Shown: piece after piece, positions 1 to 5,318 of the stretch
Layout of the letters: each line of letters opens with the position of its first letter
How positions within the stretch are numbered: the first letter of the stretch is position 1
DNA from: JBEBGV01 sp040081265
Lineage (GTDB): Bacteria; Acidobacteriota; Vicinamibacteria; Vicinamibacterales; UBA2999
Reading direction: 5' to 3'
NCBI GenBank assembly: GCA_040081265.1
Contig: JBEBGV010000148.1
Coordinates: forward strand, 1 to 5,318
Length of the DNA stretch: 5,318 bases
Program-made: the position numbers and the translations under genes
Notes under the pieces: generated by a model
Told to the model about the DNA's origin: nothing
Seen by the model: only the letters and a program-made list of their open reading frames with translations
Databases searched by the model: none

Positions 1-47
1 GACCAGGGGATGGGGAATAGAAACTTGAGGCGAGGTGTTGATAAGCC

Positions 48-593
48 ATGCTCATACATCGCGCACGAGTCATCTTCCTCTCTACCCTGATCTCGTCCAT
101 CGCTGTCGGCGTCGTGCCGGCATCCGCACAGAGTCCCGCGGCGACCGCGCGCGGGACGGTGGCCGGAAAGGCCGTCTCGATTCAGTACTCCGCGCCGTCT
201 GTGCGGGGACGACAGATTTTCGGTGCCGGCGGACTGCTCTCGAAGGACCCGACCTACCCCATCTGGCGCGCTGGCGCCAACGCCGCAACTACACTAACCA
301 GCGCAGCCGACCTGGAATTCGACGGACTGCGCATCCCGAAGGGTACCTACACCCTCTTCGTCAACGTCCGTGATCCGAACGCGTGGGAACTGGTGATCAG
401 CAAGCAGACCGGACAATGGGGCCTGGACTACGACGCGAAACAGGATCTGGGGCGCGTGAGGATGACGATGAGCAAGCCGGCGGCGACGGTGGAGACCCTC
501 AAGTACACCGTGCGTGATGCCGGAGCGGGCAAGGGCGAGCTTCGCCTCGAGTGGGAGCAGCACGTCGGCACGGTGAGCTTCACCGCGCGATAA
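48..593 (+). CDS. Exported DUF2911 domain protein
   Basis: This 181-residue protein begins with a clear Sec signal peptide: basic n-region (HRAR), hydrophobic core to about residue 23, and an ASA|QS signal peptidase I site after residue 27. The rest is one DUF2911 domain. Recognisable blocks are a VSIQYSAPSVRGRQIFG-like strand (about 43-59), PIWRAGANAATTL (71-83), IPKGTYTLF (96-104), ISKQTGQWG (117-125) and LRLEWEQHVGTVSF (165-178), in the family's usual order. The protein should act outside the cytoplasm, probably in the periplasm. DUF2911 has no established biochemical role, so no function is assigned. ATG at 48 is chosen because it gives the complete signal peptide; a GAGG about 12 nt upstream is a weak ribosome site. 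Its 3' end overlaps the convergent pseudouridine synthase gene by 14 nt. Length is normal for a single-domain member and no lesion is visible. Confidence 0.93.
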   Translation: MLIHRARVIFLSTLISSIAVGVVPASAQSPAATARGTVAGKAVSIQYSAPSVRGRQIFGAGGLLSKDPTYPIWRAGANAATTLTSAADLEFDGLRIPKGTYTLFVNVRDPNAWELVISKQTGQWGLDYDAKQDLGRVRMTMSKPAATVETLKYTVRDAGAGKGELRLEWEQHVGTVSFTAR

Positions 594-1314
594 GGGCGAC
601 TTCGTCGCGCGTGAGGTGCCGCCACTTGCCGATCTGGAGCGTGCCGATCGACACGGGGCCAATCTTCACGCGCACCAGTTTCAACGCTACCGCACCCAGC
701 GCTTCGACCATCCGCCGCACCTGCCGGTTGCGCCCTTCAGTCAGCGTGATCTCGAAGTGCGTGTATTTGGCGGAATCCCGCAGACGCGTCACCTGGGCGT
801 GACGCGTAGGACCGTCGCTCAGCTCGATCCCGTCCCGTAACTGCTCGAACTGGGCATCGGTCAGCACCTTCGAGGCCTTCACCAGGTAGGTCTTGGGCAC
901 ATGCGACTCGGGATTGCTCACACGCTCGGCGAACCCGGTGTCATTGGTCATCAGCAACAGGCCAGATGTATCCCTGTCGAGTCGACCTACGGGCGAGAGA
1001 AATGTGTCAGCGTCGGCCACGAGGTCATACACGGTCGGCCGGCCTTCGGGATCACTGTAGGTCGTCAAGAAGCCGGTCGGCTTGTAGAGCAGGACGTACA
1101 TGCGCTCGCGCGCTTCGAGCGGCTCACCGTCGAACCTGACCTGGTCCAACTCGAGGTCGACCCAGTGGTCGGGGTTCTCAACGACGCGCCCGTTGACCGT
1201 AGCCCGACCAGCGTGGATCCAGCGTCGTGCTTCACTGCGCGATCCCAGCCCGGCCTTGGACAGGACACGCTCCAGCGTCTTCAGGGGTCGCTCGTTCGGC
1301 TTCAACCCAGACAT
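580..1314 (-). CDS. rluB: rRNA pseudouridine synthase, RluB/RsuA family
   Basis: The protein isomerises a specific uridine in ribosomal RNA to pseudouridine during ribosome assembly in the cytoplasm. From ATG 1314 it has 244 residues. An S4 RNA-binding domain lies at about 12-60 (TLERVLSKAGLGSRSEARRW, then AGRATVNG). The catalytic domain follows: YKPTGFLTTYSDPEGRPTVYD (78-97), the GRLDRDTSGLL motif with presumed catalytic Asp113, KTYLVK (141-146) and EGRNRQVRRM (193-202). The DPEGRPTVYD block and S4 domain favour RluB (23S rRNA, helix 89 region in E. coli) over RluE, which lacks S4; RsuA-like specificity is not excluded. The frame stays open to 1464, but those extra residues are unlike the family, so ATG 1314 is preferred despite no obvious Shine-Dalgarno. 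It lacks the long basic C-terminal tail of E. coli RluB. It is divergent from the membrane protein gene at 1478. Confidence 0.93.
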   Translation of the reverse strand: MSGLKPNERPLKTLERVLSKAGLGSRSEARRWIHAGRATVNGRVVENPDHWVDLELDQVRFDGEPLEARERMYVLLYKPTGFLTTYSDPEGRPTVYDLVADADTFLSPVGRLDRDTSGLLLMTNDTGFAERVSNPESHVPKTYLVKASKVLTDAQFEQLRDGIELSDGPTRHAQVTRLRDSAKYTHFEITLTEGRNRQVRRMVEALGAVALKLVRVKIGPVSIGTLQIGKWRHLTRDEVALIAR

Positions 1315-1477
1315 TCTACGGTCGACCAGAAGTTTCGTGAGACGCGCATGTCGCGCCCTGCGGAGACTAATGGTTCCCAGAGGGAGCCACAGACCGCGCG
1401 GTGGTGTGCTCGCCCATGCAACCCGAACGGGACGCGTCCTTGCTATAGAGGAGACGCGCGTCAATTGCGCTCAACTC
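1315..1477. promoter_or_regulatory. Divergent intergenic region
   Basis: This 163-bp gap separates the divergent starts of the pseudouridine synthase (-) and the membrane protein (+), so both promoters should lie here. On the plus strand TGCTATAGA at 1441-1449 resembles an extended -10 element (TG, one base, then TATAGA, four of six consensus bases). It would place a transcript start some 20 nt before ATG 1478, but no good -35 is seen upstream. A GAGGAG at 1448-1453 is too far from ATG 1478 to be its ribosome site. Nothing on the minus strand stands out. No RNA gene or riboswitch is recognisable. Confidence 0.35.
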
Positions 1478-2314
1478 ATGCCCATTCACTGCGCTGTTCA
1501 CGACACGTGGTTCGCCGCCAGCCGGATGTGTTCTGCCTGCATGAAGACCGCTGCAGAACCGAAGGGTCAGGCGCCGGAACCTGAGCCAGACGACTGGCTG
1601 ACGGTCTTCGAATCCGAGGAAGGCAACGCACCGTCTTCGTCGGCCGTGATTCTCGACCCTGTCGAGCACGCTCAACTCGCCAGACGACTTGCGCAGCAAT
1701 GGGCCACCTCCACCGCCGAGCGACGCAAACGCACAGAGGCAGCCGACCAGCAGGCCGCTCTCGCGCGACGGCGCACCCGCGAACGGCAGGACGTGGAGAC
1801 CGCACAGGCGCAGGGCCGGCACCGGTGGCGACGCTACTTTTCGGTGGTCTACTTCGCCTACGTGCTGCCGGGACTGGTTCCACTGTCAGTCGCCGCATCC
1901 AACGACTCGCAGGAACGCATGGGGCCGCTGTGGACCAGCGTCCTGGCGCCGCTGTTCAACTGGGTTGGCTGCCTCTCGCTGCTGTCAACGCCCCTCGCGA
2001 TCGACTGGTCGCCGTTCGTGCCGGCGCAGCTGGACCCGATGCGCGGCGTCGCGTTCTCGGCACCCTACTACCCGCTCGTCAACCTGACCTTCTGGGCCCT
2101 CCTCGGCGCGCTGATCACCATCGGCTATCCCATGCTGTGGCGCACGGCGGTTGCGCACGATGATGGACGCTGGTCTGCGGTACGTCCGGGAGGTGCATTG
2201 ATGGCGCTGGGGATCGGCGGCATGGCCGTCGCCGTGGCGGTCGCGGTGAACGACGGGTCGGCCCTGTCGGCATTCACCTCAACCGCCAGCATGCTGTCCA
2301 TCGGGGGCCGGTAG
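1478..2314 (+). CDS. Four-helix membrane protein with N-terminal zinc-finger-like cluster
   Basis: Not recognised as a named family. From ATG 1478 it is 278 residues. The N-terminus carries Cys5-x2-His8 and Cys18-x2-Cys21 (HCAVH ... CSAC), a spacing like a short B-box or zinc-ribbon knuckle that could bind one Zn. An acidic Pro/Glu-rich stretch follows (about 28-50), then a strongly charged Ala/Arg/Glu/Gln segment (about 63-118) likely to be helical or coiled-coil, ending in basic RHRWRR. Four hydrophobic segments follow at about 121-140, 152-174, 197-217 and 238-257. With the basic run just before helix 1, the N-terminal half is probably cytoplasmic. The frame is open upstream to 1100, but that part runs antisense to the pseudouridine synthase; ATG 1478 is the first start outside it that keeps the Cys/His cluster. 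It has no good Shine-Dalgarno, so the start is moderately sure. The gene stands alone, with 70 bp to the next gene. A membrane-bound adaptor or sensor is possible, but no function is assigned. Confidence 0.72.
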   Translation: MPIHCAVHDTWFAASRMCSACMKTAAEPKGQAPEPEPDDWLTVFESEEGNAPSSSAVILDPVEHAQLARRLAQQWATSTAERRKRTEAADQQAALARRRTRERQDVETAQAQGRHRWRRYFSVVYFAYVLPGLVPLSVAASNDSQERMGPLWTSVLAPLFNWVGCLSLLSTPLAIDWSPFVPAQLDPMRGVAFSAPYYPLVNLTFWALLGALITIGYPMLWRTAVAHDDGRWSAVRPGGALMALGIGGMAVAVAVAVNDGSALSAFTSTASMLSIGGR

Positions 2315-2384
2315 AGCCAAAAGTAACCCGGCCTTTCCTGACTCGACACACCATCGTCGCAAGGGTCTTCTACAGTCAGGCCAT

Positions 2385-2591
2385 ATGGCTATGACACTGC
2401 TGACCGTCGGATTCGAGATGTTCGAAATCACCAGCGAACCGGTTGCCACCGACCGCGTCGCTGAACCGCGCACAAGGCGCGCCACCGAACGACCCCGCTA
2501 CACCATCGACAGCCGCGTGGTCACCGAAGAAGAGTTCCAACGCCGGTGGGAAGCGGCCCAGGAAACCACCCTCAGGCACTGGGCCTCCTAG
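2385..2591 (+). CDS. Small hypothetical protein, 68 residues
   Basis: Not recognised. The product is soluble, highly charged, and has no signal peptide or membrane segment. A short N-terminal part (MAMTLLTVGFEMFEI) is followed by an Arg/Glu/Thr-rich middle and a probable amphipathic helix (VVTEEEFQRRWEAAQETTLRHW, about 45-66). Third codon positions are dominated by G and C, as in the neighbouring real genes, which supports true coding despite the small size. GTCAGG lies shortly upstream of ATG 2385 and could serve as a weak ribosome site; ATG 2391 is an alternative start. The stop codon TAG (2589-2591) shares the palindrome CTAG with the stop of the convergent mscS-type gene, so the two reading frames end exactly against each other. 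A chance open frame is the main alternative. Confidence 0.6.
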   Translation: MAMTLLTVGFEMFEITSEPVATDRVAEPRTRRATERPRYTIDSRVVTEEEFQRRWEAAQETTLRHWAS

Positions 2592-3709
2592 CCCGGCGCC
2601 TGCGGCACCAGGTGCACGGTGCGCGTCGGCAACGCAAAGCTCGTCCCGCTCTCCTCGACCACGCGCATGAAGTCGAGCAACACGTCCTGCCGGCACTGCA
2701 GGAACTCGTGCCCCCCGCTGACCTGAAACCACGCCGAGACTTCAACGTCGAGCGAACTCGGACCAAACCCGCTGAACTTCACCTCGATCGCGTCCGGCCA
2801 GATGCGCGGATGGGCACGAAGTGTGGCTTCGAGACCCGCCAGCAACGTCTCCATCTGCGGACGGGTCGTGCCGTATTTCACGCTGACGGTGGCAGCAAAG
2901 CGCAGACGATCGCGCGCCTCAAACGACTCCAGCCGCTGATCGGCCAGCTTGCCGTTGGGAATACTCACCAGCGTGCGGTCAGGCGTCCGGAACCGCGTCG
3001 AGCGGAGCCCGATGTCCTCCACCGTACCCATGAAGTCTTCGACCTTCACGAGATCACCGACGCGAAAGGGCTGATCCACGGCCAGCGAGACCGACCCGAA
3101 AACATTCTCCACCGTCTTCTGCGCACCAAAGGCCAGCGCCAGCCCACCGATGCCGAGGCCCGCCAGCACGGTCCCGACCGGATAGCCAAAGGCGCCAATC
3201 ATCGCGAGCAGCCCCACGCCAAAGATCACGCCGCGCAGGATGTTAGAACTGACCGTCAACAGGTTGCGCGCCGACGGGCTGGTCGTCGCCCACGGCCGGG
3301 TCATCAGCCACCCGATGAACACGCCGGTCGAGCGCCACAGCGCCCAGAAGGCCGCAAATGCCAGCGCCGCCCGCAGAAACGACGAAACCACGGCCAGCCC
3401 TGGGCCGCTCAGCTCCATCAGCAGGCAGCCGAACGCGAACACCATCACGGCAAACGCCAGCGTGACAGGCGGACCGACGCTATCAACGAGCTGGTCGTCC
3501 CACACGTTGACGGTGCGCGCAGTGAGCCTGGCCAGGATCGGGCGCGATACGGCCCGCATCAAACGGCCCGCCGCCCACGACACCAGCCCCACCACCGGAA
3601 ACGCAATCCACTGCCACCACAAGATTTGCAGGAACCCCGGTCGGAGCAGGACATCGAGCCCGGCGTCCATCAGCACGTCGCGAAGCCACGTCATCAGCGT
3701 CGAAGACAT
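2588..3709 (-). CDS. MscS-family small-conductance mechanosensitive ion channel
   Basis: An inner-membrane channel that in this family opens under membrane tension to release small solutes during hypo-osmotic shock. From ATG 3709 it has 373 residues. Hydrophobic helices lie at about 34-53, 80-99, 104-135 and 157-176. The pore helix and kink follow at about 178-210: Gly/Ala-rich LAGLGIGGLALAFGAQKTV then ENVFGSVSL, the MscS hallmark. The beta domain comes next (DQPFRVGDLV 212-221, then GTVEDIGLRSTRFRTPD and the VSIPNGKL motif 248-255), then the mixed alpha/beta vestibule to about 365. It has more helices than E. coli MscS but no large periplasmic domain, so it is a mid-size member. The frame extends to a TTG at 3742, but ATG 3709 is preferred: AGGGA sits a few bases upstream. 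It ends in the same CTAG as the convergent small gene and is divergent from the remnant at 3748, 38 bp away. Confidence 0.95.
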   Translation of the reverse strand: MSSTLMTWLRDVLMDAGLDVLLRPGFLQILWWQWIAFPVVGLVSWAAGRLMRAVSRPILARLTARTVNVWDDQLVDSVGPPVTLAFAVMVFAFGCLLMELSGPGLAVVSSFLRAALAFAAFWALWRSTGVFIGWLMTRPWATTSPSARNLLTVSSNILRGVIFGVGLLAMIGAFGYPVGTVLAGLGIGGLALAFGAQKTVENVFGSVSLAVDQPFRVGDLVKVEDFMGTVEDIGLRSTRFRTPDRTLVSIPNGKLADQRLESFEARDRLRFAATVSVKYGTTRPQMETLLAGLEATLRAHPRIWPDAIEVKFSGFGPSSLDVEVSAWFQVSGGHEFLQCRQDVLLDFMRVVEESGTSFALPTRTVHLVPQAPG

Positions 3710-3747
3710 ATCGTCCCTATTCTCAGCTACAACTTCCCGCAACGCGT

Positions 3748-4039
3748 ATGGTCACAGCACGCACGCTGACGTTACTCGCAAGCGTCGTGCTGCTCGCGTC
3801 CCCGTCCCACGCTCGCGCCCAGACGTGGGGCAGCGGTCCCACTCCCCGCGATGGCGCCTGCTTCTACCCGGAGCCGGATCATCGACGATGGGTGGACCGA
3901 GCAGCAGGTGCGCGAGGCGCTGCGCACGAGCCCGGAGTATCGCGAAAGGAACACGATGACCTCCGCCAAGGCGTGGACGCAGCAGGACGTAGAGCGCGAA
4001 CTGCGCCGCAGCGACCAATTCAGGAACAGGCCCCGCTGA
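3748..4039 (+). pseudogene. Decayed exported protein (crystallin-like start plus DUF4214-like segments)
   Basis: Two pieces lie in different frames. In the frame of ATG 3748, residues 1-24 form a good signal peptide (hydrophobic LTLLASVVLLAS, ARA|QT cleavage site), followed by the short block PTPRDGACFY ending near 3867. That block resembles the beginning of beta/gamma-crystallin-like exported proteins known to me from Acidobacteriota. Just after it the sense-bearing frame shifts by one: about 3866-4036 reads TRSRIIDDGWTEQQV...TSPEYRERNTMTSAKA, then WTQQDVERELRRSDQFRNRPR and TGA (4037-4039). These are two copies of a W-T-x-Q-x-V-x3-L-R-x-S-x2-[YF]-R helix, like the ends of DUF4214 repeats, but the repeat bodies that should precede each copy are missing. 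The simplest reading is two internal deletions, near 3867 and near 3973, the first shifting the frame. Translation from 3748 would leave the family sequence and run antisense into the next gene. A sequencing or assembly error, or an intact short ORF from 3851, are alternatives. Confidence 0.62.
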
Positions 4040-4045
4040 GCGGCC

Positions 4046-4100
4046 GGGGTCAGACCGGGGTCAGACCGGGGTCAGACCAGGGTCAGACCAGGGTCAGACC
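4046..4100. repeat. Five tandem 11-bp repeats, (G/A)GGGTCAGACC
   Basis: Five units lie head to tail with exact 11-bp period: GGGGTCAGACC at 4046-4056, 4057-4067 and 4068-4078, then AGGGTCAGACC at 4079-4089 and 4090-4100. The only variation is the first base. Each unit holds the odd-centred dyad GGTC-A-GACC, and the last unit with its flank extends this to GGGTC-A-GACCC. The array fills 55 of the 68 bp between the end of the remnant (TGA 4037-4039) and the stop of the convergent beta-barrel gene (4108-4110). GGTC and GACC of different units can pair, so transcripts from either side could fold, but there is no T-tract as in an intrinsic terminator. The motif resembles REP-type intergenic palindromes of the kind mobilised by REP-associated tyrosine transposases; no such gene is in the window. 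Confidence 0.93.
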
Positions 4101-4107
4101 CCGTGGA

Positions 4108-4782
4108 TTACCAAAGCAGACGGCGGACGAGGATGGTGAACGTCCGGTTGCGGTATTTCACACCGTCGGTTCCCGGATAGCCCAGGTTCAAGTCGGCACG
4201 CCGGCTGATGTCGGTGATGCTCCCGCCGTAGCGCACGTCCACATCCGTACCGGCGATGTGCACCCCAAGCCCGCCAACCCATCCAAAATCGAACGTCTGG
4301 ATGGCGCTGCCCAGCGACGTTCGGCGTTCAGCGTCGCGGCTCTGAGAGGTGGCCTCCAGCAGCCATCCCGCATACGGACCACCGAGGATGCGCAAGAAAT
4401 GAAGCGGACTGTCCGGCGGAGGCGTGTAGCGGAGGAGCACTGGCACCTCGGCGTAGGTCAGACGAATGCTCTCGTGGATCGACTCGAAGTCGAGCTGACT
4501 GCCCTTGCTGTCGACGAGGAATTCAGGCTCGATCGACAGACGAGTGCTGATCGGCAGCCTCACGAAGACACCGACCGCCGGGGCGAGCCTGGGTTCGAAG
4601 AAGAGGTTCAGGAACTCGTCGGGGCTGACGTTGATCTTGGCGTAGGTGGCGCCACCGAGAATCCCGAAAGTCTGGCCCTGCGCCTTCCCGGTGGGAAGGA
4701 GCAGGGCGCAGAGCAGACTGACGACGAAGAGAGTTAAGGCGCCTCGCGGCGCCCCTGGCCTAGCGGAACCGATAGCGGACAC
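4108..4782 (-). CDS. Outer-membrane beta-barrel protein (PorT-like)
   Basis: With GTG 4782 as start the product has 224 residues. A signal peptide is visible: Arg-containing n-region, hydrophobic ALTLFVVSLLCALLLP (15-30), and a KAQGQ cleavage region near 33-37. The mature part alternates polar and hydrophobic residues in strand-like blocks typical of small barrels of the 'outer membrane beta-barrel' (OMP_b-brl_2/PorT) type: TFGILGGATYAKI (38-50), LAPAVGVFVRLPI (67-78), LSIEPEFLV (82-90), LTYAEVPVLLRYTP (108-121), LRILGGPYAGWLLE (130-143), GWVGGLGVHI (167-176) and a final NRTFTILVRRLLW. The aromatic C-terminal residue suits a barrel-assembly signal. It should sit in the outer membrane; the ligand is unknown. 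The start is uncertain: ATG 4812 adds ten residues, and neither has a clear Shine-Dalgarno. Either way the start lies inside the upstream barrel gene, suggesting translational coupling. Confidence 0.82.
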   Translation of the reverse strand: MSAIGSARPGAPRGALTLFVVSLLCALLLPTGKAQGQTFGILGGATYAKINVSPDEFLNLFFEPRLAPAVGVFVRLPISTRLSIEPEFLVDSKGSQLDFESIHESIRLTYAEVPVLLRYTPPPDSPLHFLRILGGPYAGWLLEATSQSRDAERRTSLGSAIQTFDFGWVGGLGVHIAGTDVDVRYGGSITDISRRADLNLGYPGTDGVKYRNRTFTILVRRLLW

Positions 4783-5318
4783 CCGCCCATGCCTGATAGT
4801 TGTTCGCCACATCGTCTGCGTCGTTGAGGAACATCCGACCCTCGACCACGAAGAGCAGGCGGCCGTTGCCGTTTGAGTCCCTGGTGAGCGGCGCGCCGAC
4901 GTGGACGAGCAGGCTCGGGGCGATGTTGTCGCTGTGGGTGATGTCCCACACGCCGATGCCGGCGCCGACGAACCCGCCACCGATGACGCGGTTCAATTCG
5001 ACTTCGGCAAACAGGCTCGAACGATCGCCCTCATCGAGGTTGACCGATACGCCGACAGCCGGCGCCACGACGAACTTTGGCGTCACGGCGAACTCCGCCC
5101 CACCCTTCACGCCGAAGAGCGGATCGCAGAATGCGCCGATGGTGTTGTCGATCTCGAGGTTGCGCCGTTCCTTACCGAACGCACCGACGATGAACGGACG
5201 GACGCTCGACACCGCAGGCGGAGGCGGCGGCTGCGGAGCCGGGGCCGGTGGTGGTGGTGGCGCCGGAGCCGGAGCCGGAGCTGGCGGCGGTGGTGGTGGC
5301 GGCGCCGGAGCTGGGGGT
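4760..5318 (-). CDS. Partial protein: Pro/Ala-rich linker plus C-terminal beta-barrel domain
   Basis: The 5' end is outside the window; 185 residues are visible. The first 35 (encoded at 5213-5317) consist only of Pro, Ala and one Gln (25, 9 and 1), a low-complexity linker. The rest (about 150 residues) is rich in alternating hydrophobic strands with Gly and aromatic residues: RPFIVGAFGKE, FGVKGGAEFAV, KFVVAPAVGVSVNL, SSLFAEVELNRVIGG, FVGAGIGVWDI, SLLVHVGAPL, RLLFVVEGRMFL and the closing AWAGVRYRFR. This looks like a small 8-strand-type outer-membrane barrel, though no specific family is recognised. The frame could start at GTG 5212, but the open Pro/Ala-coding stretch continues in phase to the window edge, so the gene very likely begins further out, with a signal peptide or another domain ahead of the linker. 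TAG at 4760-4762 lies inside the start of the next barrel gene, implying one operon. Confidence 0.78.
   Translation of the reverse strand, partial: PPAPAPPPPPPPAPAPAPAPPPPPAPAPQPPPPPAVSSVRPFIVGAFGKERRNLEIDNTIGAFCDPLFGVKGGAEFAVTPKFVVAPAVGVSVNLDEGDRSSLFAEVELNRVIGGGFVGAGIGVWDITHSDNIAPSLLVHVGAPLTRDSNGNGRLLFVVEGRMFLNDADDVANNYQAWAGVRYRFR
5213..5317 (-). repeat. Low-complexity Pro/Ala codon tract
   Basis: On the coding (minus) strand this tract is made of CCN and GCN codons only, apart from one CAG. Runs of seven and five Pro alternate with Ala-Pro pairs. The DNA is a series of imperfect GGC/GGA/GGT triplets on the plus strand, a type of sequence prone to slippage and to length variation between strains. 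In the protein it would be an extended, flexible or polyproline-II linker ahead of the barrel domain. Confidence 0.85.

Noticed and set aside
1315..1464. N-terminal extension of the pseudouridine synthase
   Set aside because: The extra 50 residues lie in the divergent intergenic region and do not resemble the family; the S4 domain begins soon after ATG 1314.
1100..1477. N-terminal extension of the four-helix membrane protein
   Set aside because: The extra 126 residues are Arg/Ser-rich and mostly antisense to the pseudouridine synthase; ATG 1478 gives a coherent protein.
901..1584. Plus-strand open frame (227 residues) over the pseudouridine synthase
   Set aside because: Antisense to a clearly recognised enzyme and without domain resemblance.
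2315..2384. Promoter or terminator in the 70-bp gap before the small gene
   Set aside because: TACAGT near 2371 could pass for a -10 element, but no -35 is suitably spaced and no stable hairpin with a T-run is visible.
2546..3769. Long plus-strand open frame (407 residues) opposite the mscS-type gene
   Set aside because: Its translation is Arg/His/Gln/Pro-rich low-complexity, typical of an antisense shadow in GC-rich DNA, while the minus strand encodes a textbook MscS protein.
4046..4100. CRISPR array
   Set aside because: The 11-bp units abut each other with no spacers, and are far shorter than CRISPR repeats.
4040..4107. Intrinsic terminator made by the repeat array
   Set aside because: Dyads are present, but the loop of each unit is a single base and no T-tract follows on either strand, so a standard terminator cannot be claimed.
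4040..4737. Continuation of the ATG 3748 frame through the repeat array to 4737
   Set aside because: After the signal peptide and PRDGACFY block the translation loses all family resemblance, passes through the 11-bp repeats and runs antisense to the beta-barrel gene. It is an out-of-frame run-on after the deletion.

Overview
The window is GC-rich, densely packed bacterial chromosome with a Gram-negative envelope signature: exported proteins with signal peptides and two predicted outer-membrane beta-barrels. A DUF2911 lipid-free exported protein, a 'PRDGACFY' crystallin/DUF4214-type exported protein remnant and tandem GGGGTCAGACC repeats together remind me of Acidobacteriota of the Vicinamibacteria type. 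That placement is from memory of family distributions, not a search.

Layout from left to right. (1) Positions 48-593 (+): exported DUF2911 protein. (2) 580-1314 (-): RluB/RsuA-type rRNA pseudouridine synthase, whose 3' end overlaps the DUF2911 gene by 14 nt. (3) 1315-1477: a 163-bp divergent intergenic region. (4) 1478-2314 (+): four-helix membrane protein with an N-terminal Cys/His cluster and a charged, probably coiled-coil linker. (5) 2385-2591 (+): unrecognised 68-residue protein. (6) 2588-3709 (-): MscS-family mechanosensitive channel; its stop codon and that of gene 5 share one CTAG. (7) 3748-4039 (+): decayed remnant of an exported protein, with a signal peptide and crystallin-like start in one frame and two DUF4214-like helical segments in another. 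(8) 4046-4100: five exact-period 11-bp tandem repeats filling most of the convergent gap. (9) 4108-4782 (-): PorT-like outer-membrane beta-barrel. (10) 4760-5318 (-), 5' end outside the window: Pro/Ala-rich linker followed by another beta-barrel domain, overlapping gene 9 by about 23 nt.

The genes do not form one pathway. They are mostly single transcription units in alternating orientation, with very tight 3' ends; only the two beta-barrel genes look like an operon. No stretch longer than 300 bases lacks a gene. I see no tRNA, rRNA, CRISPR array, transposase gene or defence system. The most distinctive items are the 11-bp repeat array and the scarred pseudogene beside it; I do not see convincing evidence of an undescribed multi-gene system.
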